Counted from the stretch's first letter, positions 41,718 to 50,405 are shown. The stretch: 55,981 nucleotides of DNA from DATGLE01 sp035294325 (GCA_035294325.1 DATGLE010000227.1:1-55981), one strand, 5' to 3'. Notes: generated by a model from the letters alone, not told the origin. Numbers and translations: made by a program.

Positions 41718-43142
41718 TTATACCAGCTCGGTGCCGTGCGGCGTATCGCGTACCTCGAAGCCCATCGCCTTGAGTTCTTCGCGCAACTGATCGGAGAGCT
41801 TCCAGTCGCGGGCGGCGCGTGCCTCGTCGCGCCTGCGCACCAGTGCCAGCACCTCGTCGCTGAGGGCGCGCGGCGCTCTGGGCGCTACTGTGTCGAGCCG
41901 CAGCCCCAGCACGCGATCAAAGTCGAGCAGCAGGCGGCGCCGTTCGGCAGGCGCGATCTTGCTGCTGCGAGCGGCCTCGCGCGTGATGGCGAGCGCGGTG
42001 GGCATATCCAGGTCGTTGTTGATCGCCTGGTGGAAGTTGTCGCGCACACGCTCCGCCTCCTGTGACCACTGCCCGCCTGGCGCTTCCTCCGCCGGTAGTT
42101 CGGCAAGGTCATCACGCAGATTGTTCAGAGCGTTCTGGGCCGCGCTGATCGACTCGTCGGTAAAGTTGAGCTTCGAGCGATAATGCGCGGTGAGCAGCAG
42201 GTAGCGGAAGGCCAGCGGCTCGATGCCGCGCTCTTTGAGCGTACTCACCAGGATTACGTTGCCGACCGAGCGCGCCATCTTGCTGTTCCCGAAGTCGAGA
42301 AACTCGCCGTGCACCCAGTAGCGTACCGGCGGCTCCCCGGTGATGCCCTGACTCTGCGCGATCTCGTCTTCGTGATGGGGAAAGATCAGGTCGATGCCGC
42401 CGGTATGGATATCGAATTGCTCGCCCAGGTACTTCGTTGACATCGCGGAGCATTCGATGTGCCAGCCGGGGAAGCCGATACCCCAGGGACTCGGCCAGTT
42501 CATCTGGCGCGTCTCATCGCCGCGCTTCCAGAGAGCGAAGTCTTCGGGGGCCTCTTTATCCTCGGCGACCTCCATCTGCTGGCGCCCGCTGCCGCCTTCG
42601 CGCAGGTTCTCGATGGTGTTGCCCGAGAGGACGCCGTAGGCGGGAAAGCGGCTCACATCGTAGTAGACGTTCCCGTTCGTCACGTAGGCCAGCCCGCGCT
42701 CGATGAGCTGTTTGGTCATGGCCTGCATCTCGGCGATGTGATCGGTGGCCTTCGGGCTGAGATGTGGCGGCAGGATGTTCAACTCCGCCGCGTCGCGCAT
42801 GTACTGCTCGGTATAATGCGCGGCGATCTCGTAGGCCGAGCGCCCGGTTCTGCGCGCCTCGTACTCCAGCTTGTCCTCGCCGCGCTCCTCTACGTCGTTT
42901 TGCAGGTGCCCCACATCCGTAATGTTACGCACGAGGTAGACATCGTAGCCGTTATATTCGAGCATGCGGCGCAGCAGGTCGGTCATCACGAAGGTGCGGA
43001 AATTGCCGATATGGATATCTTTGTAGACCGTCGGGCCGCAGGAGTAGATGCCCACTCTGGGCGGGTGCAGCGGCGTGAACAGGTCTTTGTTTCTCGTCAG
43101 GGTATTGTACAGGTATACCGGTCTGGTCGAAAGCGTCGGCAT
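41718..43142 (-). CDS. cysS: Cysteinyl-tRNA synthetase
   Basis: Charges tRNA-Cys. A class I synthetase of 474 residues, the usual size. The HIGH motif is HIGN in DIHIGNFRTFVMTD (about 40). Zinc ligands are present (SCGPTVY near 29, HIECSAMS near 230 and HHEDEIAQS near 255). The second signature is KMARSVGN (about 285) where most enzymes have KMSKS, a tolerated variant. The C-terminal anticodon-binding region includes RDEARAARDWKLSDQLREEL. GAGAGG precedes the ATG. It is preceded by a leader of about 250 nt with strong secondary structure. Confidence 0.97.
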   Translation of the reverse strand: MPTLSTRPVYLYNTLTRNKDLFTPLHPPRVGIYSCGPTVYKDIHIGNFRTFVMTDLLRRMLEYNGYDVYLVRNITDVGHLQNDVEERGEDKLEYEARRTGRSAYEIAAHYTEQYMRDAAELNILPPHLSPKATDHIAEMQAMTKQLIERGLAYVTNGNVYYDVSRFPAYGVLSGNTIENLREGGSGRQQMEVAEDKEAPEDFALWKRGDETRQMNWPSPWGIGFPGWHIECSAMSTKYLGEQFDIHTGGIDLIFPHHEDEIAQSQGITGEPPVRYWVHGEFLDFGNSKMARSVGNVILVSTLKERGIEPLAFRYLLLTAHYRSKLNFTDESISAAQNALNNLRDDLAELPAEEAPGGQWSQEAERVRDNFHQAINNDLDMPTALAITREAARSSKIAPAERRRLLLDFDRVLGLRLDTVAPRAPRALSDEVLALVRRRDEARAARDWKLSDQLREELKAMGFEVRDTPHGTELV

Positions 43143-43200
43143 GAGCTTATCCTCTCTCTCTACAAAGTTACAGTGAGACCATTGTTATGGATTGGAGGGT

Positions 43201-43314
43201 GTAGCTCAGGCGAGAGACGTGCGAGGAAGGTAACGGTGTGTTACGCGTTATTGAATGGAAGGCACGTCACTACGTTCACAGAGGGCTGAGCTACCGATGC
43301 TGCCTCTGTGAACG
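43201..43314 (-). ncRNA. Candidate structured leader (pseudoknot) upstream of cysS
   Basis: Read on the minus strand, a 12-bp stem (CGTTCACAGAGG at 43303-43314 with its complement at 43273-43284) has an 18-nt loop. The loop segment GTAGCTCAG (43286-43294) is perfectly complementary to CTGAGCTAC at 43201-43209, making an H-type pseudoknot. Between them is another stem (GACGTGC 43262-43268 with GCACGTC 43216-43222) that encloses a small hairpin (GTAAC/GTTAC, 43230-43244). No T-box signature (TGGNACCGCG) is visible, so the class is unknown. Confidence 0.5.
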
Positions 43315-43398
43315 CGAGGACAGGTGCAATAGTGCTGACGCTGTAATTGATGCTTCACAATCTGCTCCAACTTATCCCAATATTGTGCTTTTGCCCCC

Positions 43399-43427
43399 AT
43401 TATACCATATTTCGTGGCGGGAGTACA
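43399..43427 (-). promoter_or_regulatory. Extended -10 promoter for cysS
   Basis: TGGTATAAT on the minus strand (TATAAT at 43399-43404, TG at 43406-43407) is a consensus extended -10. The -35 position (TGTACT, 43422-43427) is weak. Transcription would start near 43391 and give a leader of about 250 nt that contains the structured region. Confidence 0.55.
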
Positions 43428-43470
43428 GTTGTTTGAGCTTGCCGGGTTCTCGCCATTCGCGCCGGCGATT

Positions 43471-43567
43471 GGCGCGGCTCTGCCGCGCCGGGGAGGTTGT
43501 GGTGTGGCACGGGCACAAAAGCGCCCGTGCCACACCACAACCAATCTCTGGTAAGCGCCGCAGGCGC
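43471..43567. repeat. Composite palindrome between metH and cysS
   Basis: GGCGCGGC-TCT-GCCGCGCC (43471-43489) is followed by perfect 20-nt arms GGTTGTGGTGTGGCACGGGC (43495-43514) and its complement (43523-43542) with an 8-nt loop. Then comes GCGCC-GCA-GGCGC (43555-43567). It ends 24 nt before the metH stop and may terminate metH transcripts. Confidence 0.87.
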
Positions 43568-43590
43568 CTGCGAGTGCGGGCGCACTTTTC

Positions 43591-46500
43591 TTATGCTTTC
43601 ATAGCGTCGGCCAGTGCCGGGCGCACGGAGAAGTAGACCGCCTGCTGGTGGTGCACCACAATCGCCGCCGTCGATTGCTCCGGGACGAGCTGATACGCCT
43701 CCGTGAGTTCAACACCGATGTTGTGTGCTGGCAGCAGCTTGAAGAGCTTCGCGTGATCTTCCAGATCGGGTATCGCCGGATAGCCCCAGCTATAGCGCCG
43801 CCCTCTCGATTCGTCCAGGCCCAGTTCGCGCCGGATCACGCGGTTGGTATATTCGGCCAGCCCCTCGGCCATCTCCACGCCCAGGCCATGCACAAAGTAT
43901 GCCTCTGAATAATTGCCAGCATCCTGCAAGCCCTGCACCTTTGCGCTCGCTTCATTGCCCATCGTCACGATTTGCAGCGCCACGATATCCATCCTGCCAC
44001 TTTTGACGGAGGCGAAGTAATCGGCCAGGCAGAGCCGTTCGCGCTCCTGCTGGCGCGGGAAGCGGAAGCGTGTGATCTCGCGTGGCTCTTTCACGCCGCT
44101 GGCGTCAACGTCCCGCGGATTGTAGACGATCAGTTCGTTGCCGCTGGATTGGCAGGGGAAGTAGCCGTAGAGTACGCGCGGTTGCAGGTAGCGCTGCTGG
44201 CGGGCCTCGCGCAGCATGCGTTCCAGGCGCGGGCGAAATTCCTGCTCGACCAGTTGCGTGAACTCCTCGCCATGCGCCTTGCCGCCCCAGTGCAGGCGGA
44301 AAAGCGTGTTGAGGTCCATGCATTCCGCGATATCCTCCAGCCCGATGCGCTCCAGCACGCGCGGTCCCCAGAAGGGCGGCGTAGGAATGGAGAGCGCCGG
44401 ACCGATGCTGGCGGAGGGCGTTTCCGCGTCTTCGTCGCCGGCCTCGCCCCCCGGCGCGCCACTGGCTTTGCGCAGGCGTTCGCGCAGCGCCTCCTGCCTG
44501 GCGCGCTGGATCAGGGCCGCGCGCTGCTCCGGCGTACTGGTCAGCTTATCGATGATATCCAGCCCTTCGAACGCGTCGCGCGCATAGAACACCCCCGGCT
44601 CGTAGGGAGTAGGCGTCGCTTCGGGCGTCTGCTCATCGACGAAGAGGATGCGCCGCCCGAAGGAGCGATTGATGGCGGCTCCGCCCACGACAACAGGAAA
44701 TTTCAGGCCGCGTTTGTGCAGTTCTTTGACGCAGAGCGGCATCTGTTTCGAGGTGCTCACCAGCAGGGCGGAGAGGCCGATGGCGTCGGCCTGGACCTCT
44801 ACCGCCTTGTCCAGAATGGTGTTGAGCGGCACCTGCTTGCCCAGATCGTAGACGGTATAGCCATTATTGCTGAGGATGGTGTTAACCAGGTTCTTGCCAA
44901 TATCATGCACATCGCCAAAGACCGTCGCCAGCACGATCTTGCCCTTCGTATAGCCTTCCTTCTTCTCAAGGTATCCTTCCAGGTGCGCAACGGCCTTTTT
45001 CATCACCTCGGCGGACTGCAACACGAAAGGCAGGATCAATTCTCCTGCGCCGAAGCGATCTCCCACGTCCTTCATCGCCGGCAGGAGCACCGTATTGAGC
45101 ACGTCGACGGCGGCCTCGCCCGGCTTGATCGCCTGCTCTGCCGCGCGCTCGGCGATCACCTGGTCGATGAGCGCTTCGATCCCTTCTTTGCGCCGGTGCA
45201 GGATCTGCCAGTGGATGCGCCCGGCGGCGTTCATGCCCTCCGTCGGATCCGCCTTCGCCGCGCCATTGTCCTTCTGCGGGCCGTGCGCCTCAAAGTAGGC
45301 GATATAGCGCGGCAGAGCGTCGGGCCGGTTGAAGATCAGGTCCTCGGCGAGCTGGCGCTGTTCCGCATCAAGCTCGGCATAGGGCGTGATGTGCGTCGGG
45401 TTGACAATCGCCATATCCAGGCCCGCCCTGACGGCGTGATACAGGAAGACGCTGTTGAGCACGGCGCGCGCATGCGGCTTCAACCCGAACGAGACGTTGC
45501 TGATGCCCAGAATGGTCATCACGCCGGGCAGTTCTTGCTTGATACGTGTGATGGCATCAAGCGTTTCGATGGCGGCGCTCTGTAGCTCCTCCTGACCCGT
45601 CGTAACCGGGAAGGTGAGCGGATCGAAGATGAGCGCGTTGGGGGCCAGCCCGTACTCGTTGACGCAGATATCATAGATAGCGTGCGCGATCTCCACTTTG
45701 CGCGCGGTGGTCTTGCCCATGCCAATCTCGTCGATGGTGAGAGCGACGACGGCGGAGCCATGTTCGAGCGCGAGTGGCAGCACGCTCTCGATGCGTGTAC
45801 GCCCGGTCTCCATATTGATCGAATTGATGATGGCGCGGCCAGGATAGGTCTCCAGCGCGGCCTTGATGACGCCGGCCTCAGTTGTGTCGATGACGAGCGG
45901 CGCTTCGATGCCCATCGAGAGCTTCTTGACCAGCGCGGCCATCTGCTCGGCCTCGTCGGTGCGCTCGGTCAGCGCTACCTGCACGTCGAGCACATGCGCG
46001 CCCCCCTCGACCTGCTGGCGCGCGATGGCGAGCAGGGTGTCGTAGTCGTCGGCGAGCAGGGCCTGCTTCGCCTTGCGGCTCCCCTGGGCGTTGACACGCT
46101 CTCCGACGAGCAGCGGCGCGGGATCCTGCTGCATGGCGGTGGCGCGGATGCCGCTGGCGACGAGCGGCGGCGTGATGCGCTTGAAATCTTTGCCGTTGAG
46201 ATTCTGGTCGGCGATGGGACGCGGACGCCGGGGAGCATTACGGCAGGCGTTGACGATGGCGCGCAGGTGCTCGTGACTGCTGCCGCAGCAGCCGCCGACG
46301 ATATTGACGCCGAACTCGGTAATGAACTCGCGCAGCGCCCCGGCCATCGGCTCCGGCTCCATCGGATAGACGGCCTGGCCGTTGATATTCAGCGGGATGC
46401 CAGCGTTGGGGATAGTCGAGATGGGCAGCGGGCAATTTTCGGACAGGAAGCGCACCGGCTCGCGCATATGCTCGGGGCCGGTTGAGCAGTTCAGCCCGAT

Positions 46501-47172
46501 GATATCGACGCGCAGCGATGTCAGAATGGTCATTACTGCCGCGATATCGGTGCCGAGCAGCATGCGCCCGCTGGTGTCGAGCGAGACCTGCGCCTGAATG
46601 GGTACGCTGCGCCCAACCTGCTGCATGGCGCGTCGCAGGCCGGTAATCGCTGCCCGTACCTCTAAGATATCCTGGCTGGTCTCGATGAGCAGCACATCAA
46701 CGCCGCCTTCGAGCAGGGCGGCGGCCTGCTCCGCAAAGACCGCGACAAGCTGCTGATACGTGATGTTGCTCAGCAGTGGATCGTTGGATGAGGGAAGCAT
46801 GCCAGTCGGGCCAATTGAGCCGGCAACGAAGCGTGGCTGCTGCGGCGTGCTGTAGCGGTCCGCGAGGCGGCGGGCGAGACGCGCGGCGCTCAGGTTGATT
46901 TCGTGCGTGAGATTGCCCAGGCCATATTCGTCGAGCTTGAGGCGGCTTCCCGTGAAGGAATCGGTCTCCAGCACGTCGCAGCCGGCCTCAAGAAAGCCCG
47001 TATGGATCTCTTCGATGACGGCGGGTTTTGTGAGCAGGAGGTATTCGTTGCAGCCCTCGGTCTTCTGACCGCCATAGTCTTCCGCGCTCAACTGGTAGCG
47101 TTGTATGTTGGTGCCCATTGCTCCATCGTAGATCAGCACACGCTGGGCAAGGGCGTCAAGAAATCGGCTCAT
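43591..47172 (-). CDS. metH: Cobalamin-dependent methionine synthase
   Basis: Transfers a methyl group from methyltetrahydrofolate to homocysteine via cobalamin. The 1193-residue enzyme is complete, in canonical order. The homocysteine domain (IYDGAMGTNIQ at 14; zinc ligands in GGCCGSSHEHL near 295) is followed by the pterin-binding domain (LVGERVNAQGSRKAKQAL; about 350-620). Next are the cap and B12 domain with the cobalt-ligand motif DVHDIGKN (about 770), and the C-terminal SAM-binding activation domain (WGYPAIPDLEDHAKLF). The start has GGAGGG. It begins 17 nt after the PfpI-like gene, so they form an operon. No cobalamin riboswitch was seen upstream. A reactivation flavoprotein is not encoded nearby. 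Confidence 0.97.
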   Translation of the reverse strand: MSRFLDALAQRVLIYDGAMGTNIQRYQLSAEDYGGQKTEGCNEYLLLTKPAVIEEIHTGFLEAGCDVLETDSFTGSRLKLDEYGLGNLTHEINLSAARLARRLADRYSTPQQPRFVAGSIGPTGMLPSSNDPLLSNITYQQLVAVFAEQAAALLEGGVDVLLIETSQDILEVRAAITGLRRAMQQVGRSVPIQAQVSLDTSGRMLLGTDIAAVMTILTSLRVDIIGLNCSTGPEHMREPVRFLSENCPLPISTIPNAGIPLNINGQAVYPMEPEPMAGALREFITEFGVNIVGGCCGSSHEHLRAIVNACRNAPRRPRPIADQNLNGKDFKRITPPLVASGIRATAMQQDPAPLLVGERVNAQGSRKAKQALLADDYDTLLAIARQQVEGGAHVLDVQVALTERTDEAEQMAALVKKLSMGIEAPLVIDTTEAGVIKAALETYPGRAIINSINMETGRTRIESVLPLALEHGSAVVALTIDEIGMGKTTARKVEIAHAIYDICVNEYGLAPNALIFDPLTFPVTTGQEELQSAAIETLDAITRIKQELPGVMTILGISNVSFGLKPHARAVLNSVFLYHAVRAGLDMAIVNPTHITPYAELDAEQRQLAEDLIFNRPDALPRYIAYFEAHGPQKDNGAAKADPTEGMNAAGRIHWQILHRRKEGIEALIDQVIAERAAEQAIKPGEAAVDVLNTVLLPAMKDVGDRFGAGELILPFVLQSAEVMKKAVAHLEGYLEKKEGYTKGKIVLATVFGDVHDIGKNLVNTILSNNGYTVYDLGKQVPLNTILDKAVEVQADAIGLSALLVSTSKQMPLCVKELHKRGLKFPVVVGGAAINRSFGRRILFVDEQTPEATPTPYEPGVFYARDAFEGLDIIDKLTSTPEQRAALIQRARQEALRERLRKASGAPGGEAGDEDAETPSASIGPALSIPTPPFWGPRVLERIGLEDIAECMDLNTLFRLHWGGKAHGEEFTQLVEQEFRPRLERMLREARQQRYLQPRVLYGYFPCQSSGNELIVYNPRDVDASGVKEPREITRFRFPRQQERERLCLADYFASVKSGRMDIVALQIVTMGNEASAKVQGLQDAGNYSEAYFVHGLGVEMAEGLAEYTNRVIRRELGLDESRGRRYSWGYPAIPDLEDHAKLFKLLPAHNIGVELTEAYQLVPEQSTAAIVVHHQQAVYFSVRPALADAMKA

Positions 47173-47189
47173 CGGCCCTCCAGGTATAG

Positions 47190-47711
47190 TTATTCGGCGA
47201 GGGCGGCAACCAGCTCGCGGCAGAAGTCAGGAATGTCATCGACGACGCGCCCCCACACCATATTGCCCTCACGAAATGCTGGCTCGTTGGCCCAGATGCC
47301 GCCGGCGTTGGTGATATCGTCCTTGATCGCGGTTGAGCCTGTGGCCTTGCGCCCGCGAACGATCCCCGCCGAGATTGGTACCCAGCCGCCGTGACAGATC
47401 GAGGCCACAATCTTGCCCCGCGCATGCATATCGCGCACAAGTTGCAGCACGCCCGGGTCGCGGCGCAGTTTGTCCGGCGCCCAGCCTCCGGGGATGACCA
47501 GGCCATCAAGGACATCAGCTCTGGGAGCCTCCGCGATGCTCACATCCGGGGTCATCTCAAGGCCATGCTTCCCACGCACCGTCTGATTGGTGAGGCCGAT
47601 CACGATTACCTTTGCCCCTTCTTCGCGCAGGCGCATGACGGGAACCCAGAACTCCAGATCTTCTACCTCAGGAGCTACAAAGTAGCCGATAGTTTTCCCC
47701 TGTAAACGCAT
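47190..47711 (-). CDS. DJ-1/PfpI family protein (class I glutamine amidotransferase-like)
   Basis: A 173-residue single domain of the PfpI/YhbO/DJ-1 group. The nucleophile Cys sits in the elbow SICHGGWV (about 108), with the preceding GLVIPGGWAPDKLRRD and the acidic partner in VAPEVEDLEF. Members act as deglycase/glyoxalase-like enzymes, chaperones or peptidases; the reaction cannot be told here. AAGGAG precedes the ATG. It is the first gene of an operon with metH; Cys- and Met-protecting repair would be a plausible link but is speculation. Confidence 0.88.
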   Translation of the reverse strand: MRLQGKTIGYFVAPEVEDLEFWVPVMRLREEGAKVIVIGLTNQTVRGKHGLEMTPDVSIAEAPRADVLDGLVIPGGWAPDKLRRDPGVLQLVRDMHARGKIVASICHGGWVPISAGIVRGRKATGSTAIKDDITNAGGIWANEPAFREGNMVWGRVVDDIPDFCRELVAALAE

Positions 47712-47752
47712 AAGAAAGCTCCTTCCTGGTGATAGCTCTATGTGTCACTATG

Positions 47753-47761
47753 ATTATATCA
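47753..47761 (-). promoter_or_regulatory. Extended -10 promoter of the pfpI-metH operon
   Basis: TGATATAAT on the minus strand (TATAAT at 47753-47758) is an extended -10 of consensus form, about 42 nt upstream of the first start codon. No good -35 is present, as is common with extended -10 promoters. Confidence 0.55.
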
Positions 47762-47813
47762 TGTGCCATCGCTCTATTTTAATAGGTGTATGAGCGTGTG
47801 AGCTAGCCTGCTT

Positions 47814-48176
47814 TTAACTGCCGCGATAGGTGCTGTAGGCCCAGGGCGAGACGAGCAGCGGCACATGGTAATGAGCCTCAGCGTCGGCGATGCCAAAACG
47901 GATGGGTACTTCGTCGAGGAAGGGTGGCATGGCCGTCGTGACTTTCTGAGCGGCGAAATAGGCGCCGACTGCGAAGATCAACTCATAGACGCCGGCGCTC
48001 ATCTCGGCCCCGGAGAGCAGCGGCTCATCGGTGCGCCCGTCGGCGTTGGTGCGCGCTGTCTTCAGCAGTGTGCGCCCCGCCTCCGCCGGAGTGAGGCGCC
48101 ACAACTGGATAGCTATATCATTCGCGGGCCTGCCCTGTGCTGTATCAAGCACATGCGTGGTGAGATATCCTGGCAT
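47814..48176 (-). CDS. uraH: 5-hydroxyisourate hydrolase (transthyretin-like)
   Basis: Hydrolyses 5-hydroxyisourate to OHCU, the second step of urate oxidation. The 120-residue protein has the family hallmarks: N-terminal LTTHVLDTAQGRPA with the active-site His, and the invariant C-terminal YRGS tetrapeptide. GGAG precedes the ATG. It lies downstream of uraD on the same strand, with a 110-bp repeat between the two. The repeat may reflect an insertion into an originally tighter operon. Confidence 0.95.
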   Translation of the reverse strand: MPGYLTTHVLDTAQGRPANDIAIQLWRLTPAEAGRTLLKTARTNADGRTDEPLLSGAEMSAGVYELIFAVGAYFAAQKVTTAMPPFLDEVPIRFGIADAEAHYHVPLLVSPWAYSTYRGS

Positions 48177-48230
48177 AACGCTTTCTCCGCGTCTTTTATA
48201 TCAACTTCGATTGAAGAATAAAAAATTTCG

Positions 48231-48340
48231 GGGGCACCTCATTACCTGCCCCCGGGCAGGGCACCCTCCCCGGTGGGGAGGTATCCCCACCGGGAGAGCA
48301 ACTGCCCATTCGCTGCCGCGATGTACCTGCACCTCCCGCT
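48231..48340. repeat. Dispersed GC-rich repeat between uraD and uraH
   Basis: The block CATTACCTGCCCCC...GGTGGGGAGGTATCCCC (48241-48290) is about 90 % identical to 31476-31530, and the shared tail ACCTCCCGCTTT (48331-48342) also recurs at 31551-31562. The right boundary touches the uraD stop codon. CTCCCCGGTGGGGAG inside is a short palindrome. Confidence 0.7.
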
Positions 48341-48865
48341 TTAGTCCTCAGAGACGAGATCGCGCAGGCGCAGGGAGCATATTTTCGCGATCTCGTCGAG
48401 CGCGGTCCTGATCTCCTGCTCGCGCGTATTGTTGAGGCGAGCCGTAAAGCCCGTCAGGATGCCTTCTTTCTTGTTCTCGCGGACGCAGATCACAAAAGGG
48501 AAGCCGAAGCGTTCGTGATACTCCTGGTTCAGTCGCGTGAAGGTAGCGATCTCCTCCGGCGAGAGGCGGTCCAGCCCGGCGGACGCCTGCTCGCTGCTAG
48601 ATTCGGGGGTGAGCGTGCCGGCCAGGGCGGCGCGGCCCACCAGGTCCGGGTGGTCGCGGATCAGGGCGATTTGTCGTTCGCGTGGGGCATGGTACATAAC
48701 CGCGCACAGCGCGCGGTGCAGTTCTTCCACGCTGGCGAATGGCCGCGCCTGCCATGCCTCTGTCACGATCCACGGCGGCCCCTCGAACACCCCACCCAGC
48801 GCACTCACAAAACCTTCTTGATCGAGCGCGTTGATCTCCTGTAACGTCAATTGCCGCGTTGTCAT
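48341..48865 (-). CDS. uraD: 2-oxo-4-hydroxy-4-carboxy-5-ureidoimidazoline (OHCU) decarboxylase
   Basis: Converts OHCU to S-allantoin, the last step of urate oxidation. The 174-residue protein shows the catalytic HPDLVGRAA (His about 67), the SSSEQASAGLDRLS segment and FGFPFVICVRENKK, all characteristic of UraD. A GAGGGAG ribosome site precedes the ATG. It is the upstream partner of uraH. No urate oxidase, allantoinase or allantoate gene is in the window. A class V PLP enzyme lies just upstream on the same strand. Confidence 0.95.
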   Translation of the reverse strand: MTTRQLTLQEINALDQEGFVSALGGVFEGPPWIVTEAWQARPFASVEELHRALCAVMYHAPRERQIALIRDHPDLVGRAALAGTLTPESSSEQASAGLDRLSPEEIATFTRLNQEYHERFGFPFVICVRENKKEGILTGFTARLNNTREQEIRTALDEIAKICSLRLRDLVSED

Positions 48866-49021
48866 GTTTCTCCCTCATTTTTGAGGATCGGTTAAACAGC
48901 AAACCCGATCAAGTTTTCCTTTTATTGCCCTCCACATACGCGAAGCGGCGGCCCACAGCTCGCAGACTCAAGTTCCGCAAGCGCCAGATAATGTGCATCA
49001 TAACGAGTTGCCCTCTTTAAG

Positions 49022-50197
49022 TTAAATCATCTCTGCCAGTGCGGCGCAGAAGCGCTCAATCTCCTCCTCGGTGTTGTAGTAATGTACCGAGGCGCGCACC
49101 ATGCTCGTCAGGCCGCGCGCCGCCAGATCGAGCAGCGTTGATTCGCGTACAGCCACCGTGACGTTGATATGCCGGGCCGCGAGCCGTTCTTTGATCGCTG
49201 CGGGTTCGAGACCCTCGACGGTAAAGGTGACGATACCGCACTGCGTGACGCCCCGGTCATGGACGATAACGCCCGGCAGCGGGCTGAGCTGTGTGCGCAA
49301 CTGGTAGGCCAGGTTTCTGACGCGCCGCCAGATGCTATCGAGTCCCCACTGCATGGCGTAATCGATGGCGACGCCCAGCCCGATCTTGCCCGCGTAGTTC
49401 GTCTCCCAGTTCTCGAAGCGCCGCGCGTCTGCCCGTATTGCGTAGCTGTCGGGCGCCGTCCAGGTCGCGGCGTGCAGGTCGAGCAGCGGCGGTTCGAGGC
49501 GCTGCAACACCTCGCGTCGCACGTAAAGAAAGCCAGTGCCGCGCGGCCCGCGCAGGTATTTGCGCCCGGTGGCCGAGAGCATATCGCAGCCGATCTTCTG
49601 TACATCTATGGGGATTTGCCCCACCGATTGGCAGGCATCGACGAGGTAGAGAATACCGGCCTCGCGCGCGACCTTGCCAACTTCCGCGATGGGATTGACG
49701 AGGCCCCCGCTGGTCGGGACATGCGTGATGGCGATGAGCTTGACGCGCTCGTCTATGGCCTGACGCAGTGCCGCAACCGAGATCTGCCCGTGTTCGTCGT
49801 CGGGGATGGCCTCGACGATGGCCCCTGTCTTGCGCGCGACCTGAAGATAGGCAATATAGTTGCTGGCGTATTCGGCCATAGCGGTCAGAATGCGGTCTCC
49901 AGGCTGGAAGGGAATAGAGTAGAAGGCCATATCCCACGCGCGCGTTGCGTTCTCGACGATAGCAATCTCGTCGCGCTCACAGCCGATGAGTGCGGCGACG
50001 GCATCGTAGGTATGCTCGATAGCATCGTGCGCCTGAGCCGCCGCCTCGTAGCCCCCAATGCTCGCCTCGAGTTGCAGGTGGGCGATAGTGGCGTCGAGCA
50101 CGGGTTGAGGCATGAGCGCTGCACCCGCGTTGTTGAAATGCAGCACATTGGCACAGCCGGGCGTATCCTGGCGGGCGCGTTGCAGGTCGAAAGGCAT
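49022..50197 (-). CDS. Class V aminotransferase family PLP enzyme (cysteine desulfurase-like fold)
   Basis: The ATG at 50197 follows GGAGAG and gives 391 residues; the longer frame reads through tandem repeats and is rejected. Class V features are clear: LHFNNAGAALMPQPV at the start, the cofactor Asp/Gln region YLVDACQSVGQIP (about 195-207) and the PLP lysine in SATGRKYLRGPRGTGFLYVR (about 222). The C-terminal domain ends in VRASVHYYNTEEEIERF. The closest look is to selenocysteine-lyase/isopenicillin-epimerase-like members. In other bacteria a class V enzyme (ureidoglycine-glyoxylate aminotransferase) acts in the ureide pathway, but this sequence does not have that subtype's usual start, so the link to uraD/uraH is only positional. 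Confidence 0.88.
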   Translation of the reverse strand: MPFDLQRARQDTPGCANVLHFNNAGAALMPQPVLDATIAHLQLEASIGGYEAAAQAHDAIEHTYDAVAALIGCERDEIAIVENATRAWDMAFYSIPFQPGDRILTAMAEYASNYIAYLQVARKTGAIVEAIPDDEHGQISVAALRQAIDERVKLIAITHVPTSGGLVNPIAEVGKVAREAGILYLVDACQSVGQIPIDVQKIGCDMLSATGRKYLRGPRGTGFLYVRREVLQRLEPPLLDLHAATWTAPDSYAIRADARRFENWETNYAGKIGLGVAIDYAMQWGLDSIWRRVRNLAYQLRTQLSPLPGVIVHDRGVTQCGIVTFTVEGLEPAAIKERLAARHINVTVAVRESTLLDLAARGLTSMVRASVHYYNTEEEIERFCAALAEMI

Positions 50198-50284
50198 GAA
50201 GCTCTCCTGATTTTTTTCCCTTATTGTATCAGATAGTTCCCCAGACCTGCACCGGCGCATCCTCGCGTCTGGACCATGCGTCAC

Positions 50285-50405
50285 CCTTCTCCCTTGCGCG
50301 ACTGCGCCGGGCAATGAAAGCGGCGCCCCCTTCTCCCCGACGGGGCTGCGCGGCCAGATGAAAGCGGCGCCTCCTTCTCCCCGACGCGACTGCGCCGGGC
50401 AATGA
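50285..50405. repeat. 44-bp tandem repeat, 2.7 copies
   Basis: Units start at 50285, 50329 and 50373 with CCTTCTCCC and share CTGCGC(C/G)GG...AATGAA(A/T)G. Copies 1 and 3 are the most alike. The last is cut off where the palindrome at 50406 begins. There are no spacers between units, so it is not a CRISPR array. Confidence 0.8.

Noticed and set aside
43195..43260. tRNA-like start GGGTGTAGCTCAG
   Set aside because: No cloverleaf can be completed: there is no T-arm GTTCGA and no acceptor partner. The GTAGCTCAG is better explained as the partner of the loop in the cysS leader.
43142..43400. T-box riboswitch upstream of cysS
   Set aside because: Expected from knowledge of cysS genes, but the conserved TGGNACCGCG core and a terminator/antiterminator pair were not found, so only a structured leader of unknown class is reported.
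50285..50405. CRISPR array
   Set aside because: The 44-bp units are directly adjacent without spacers and there are no cas genes in the window.
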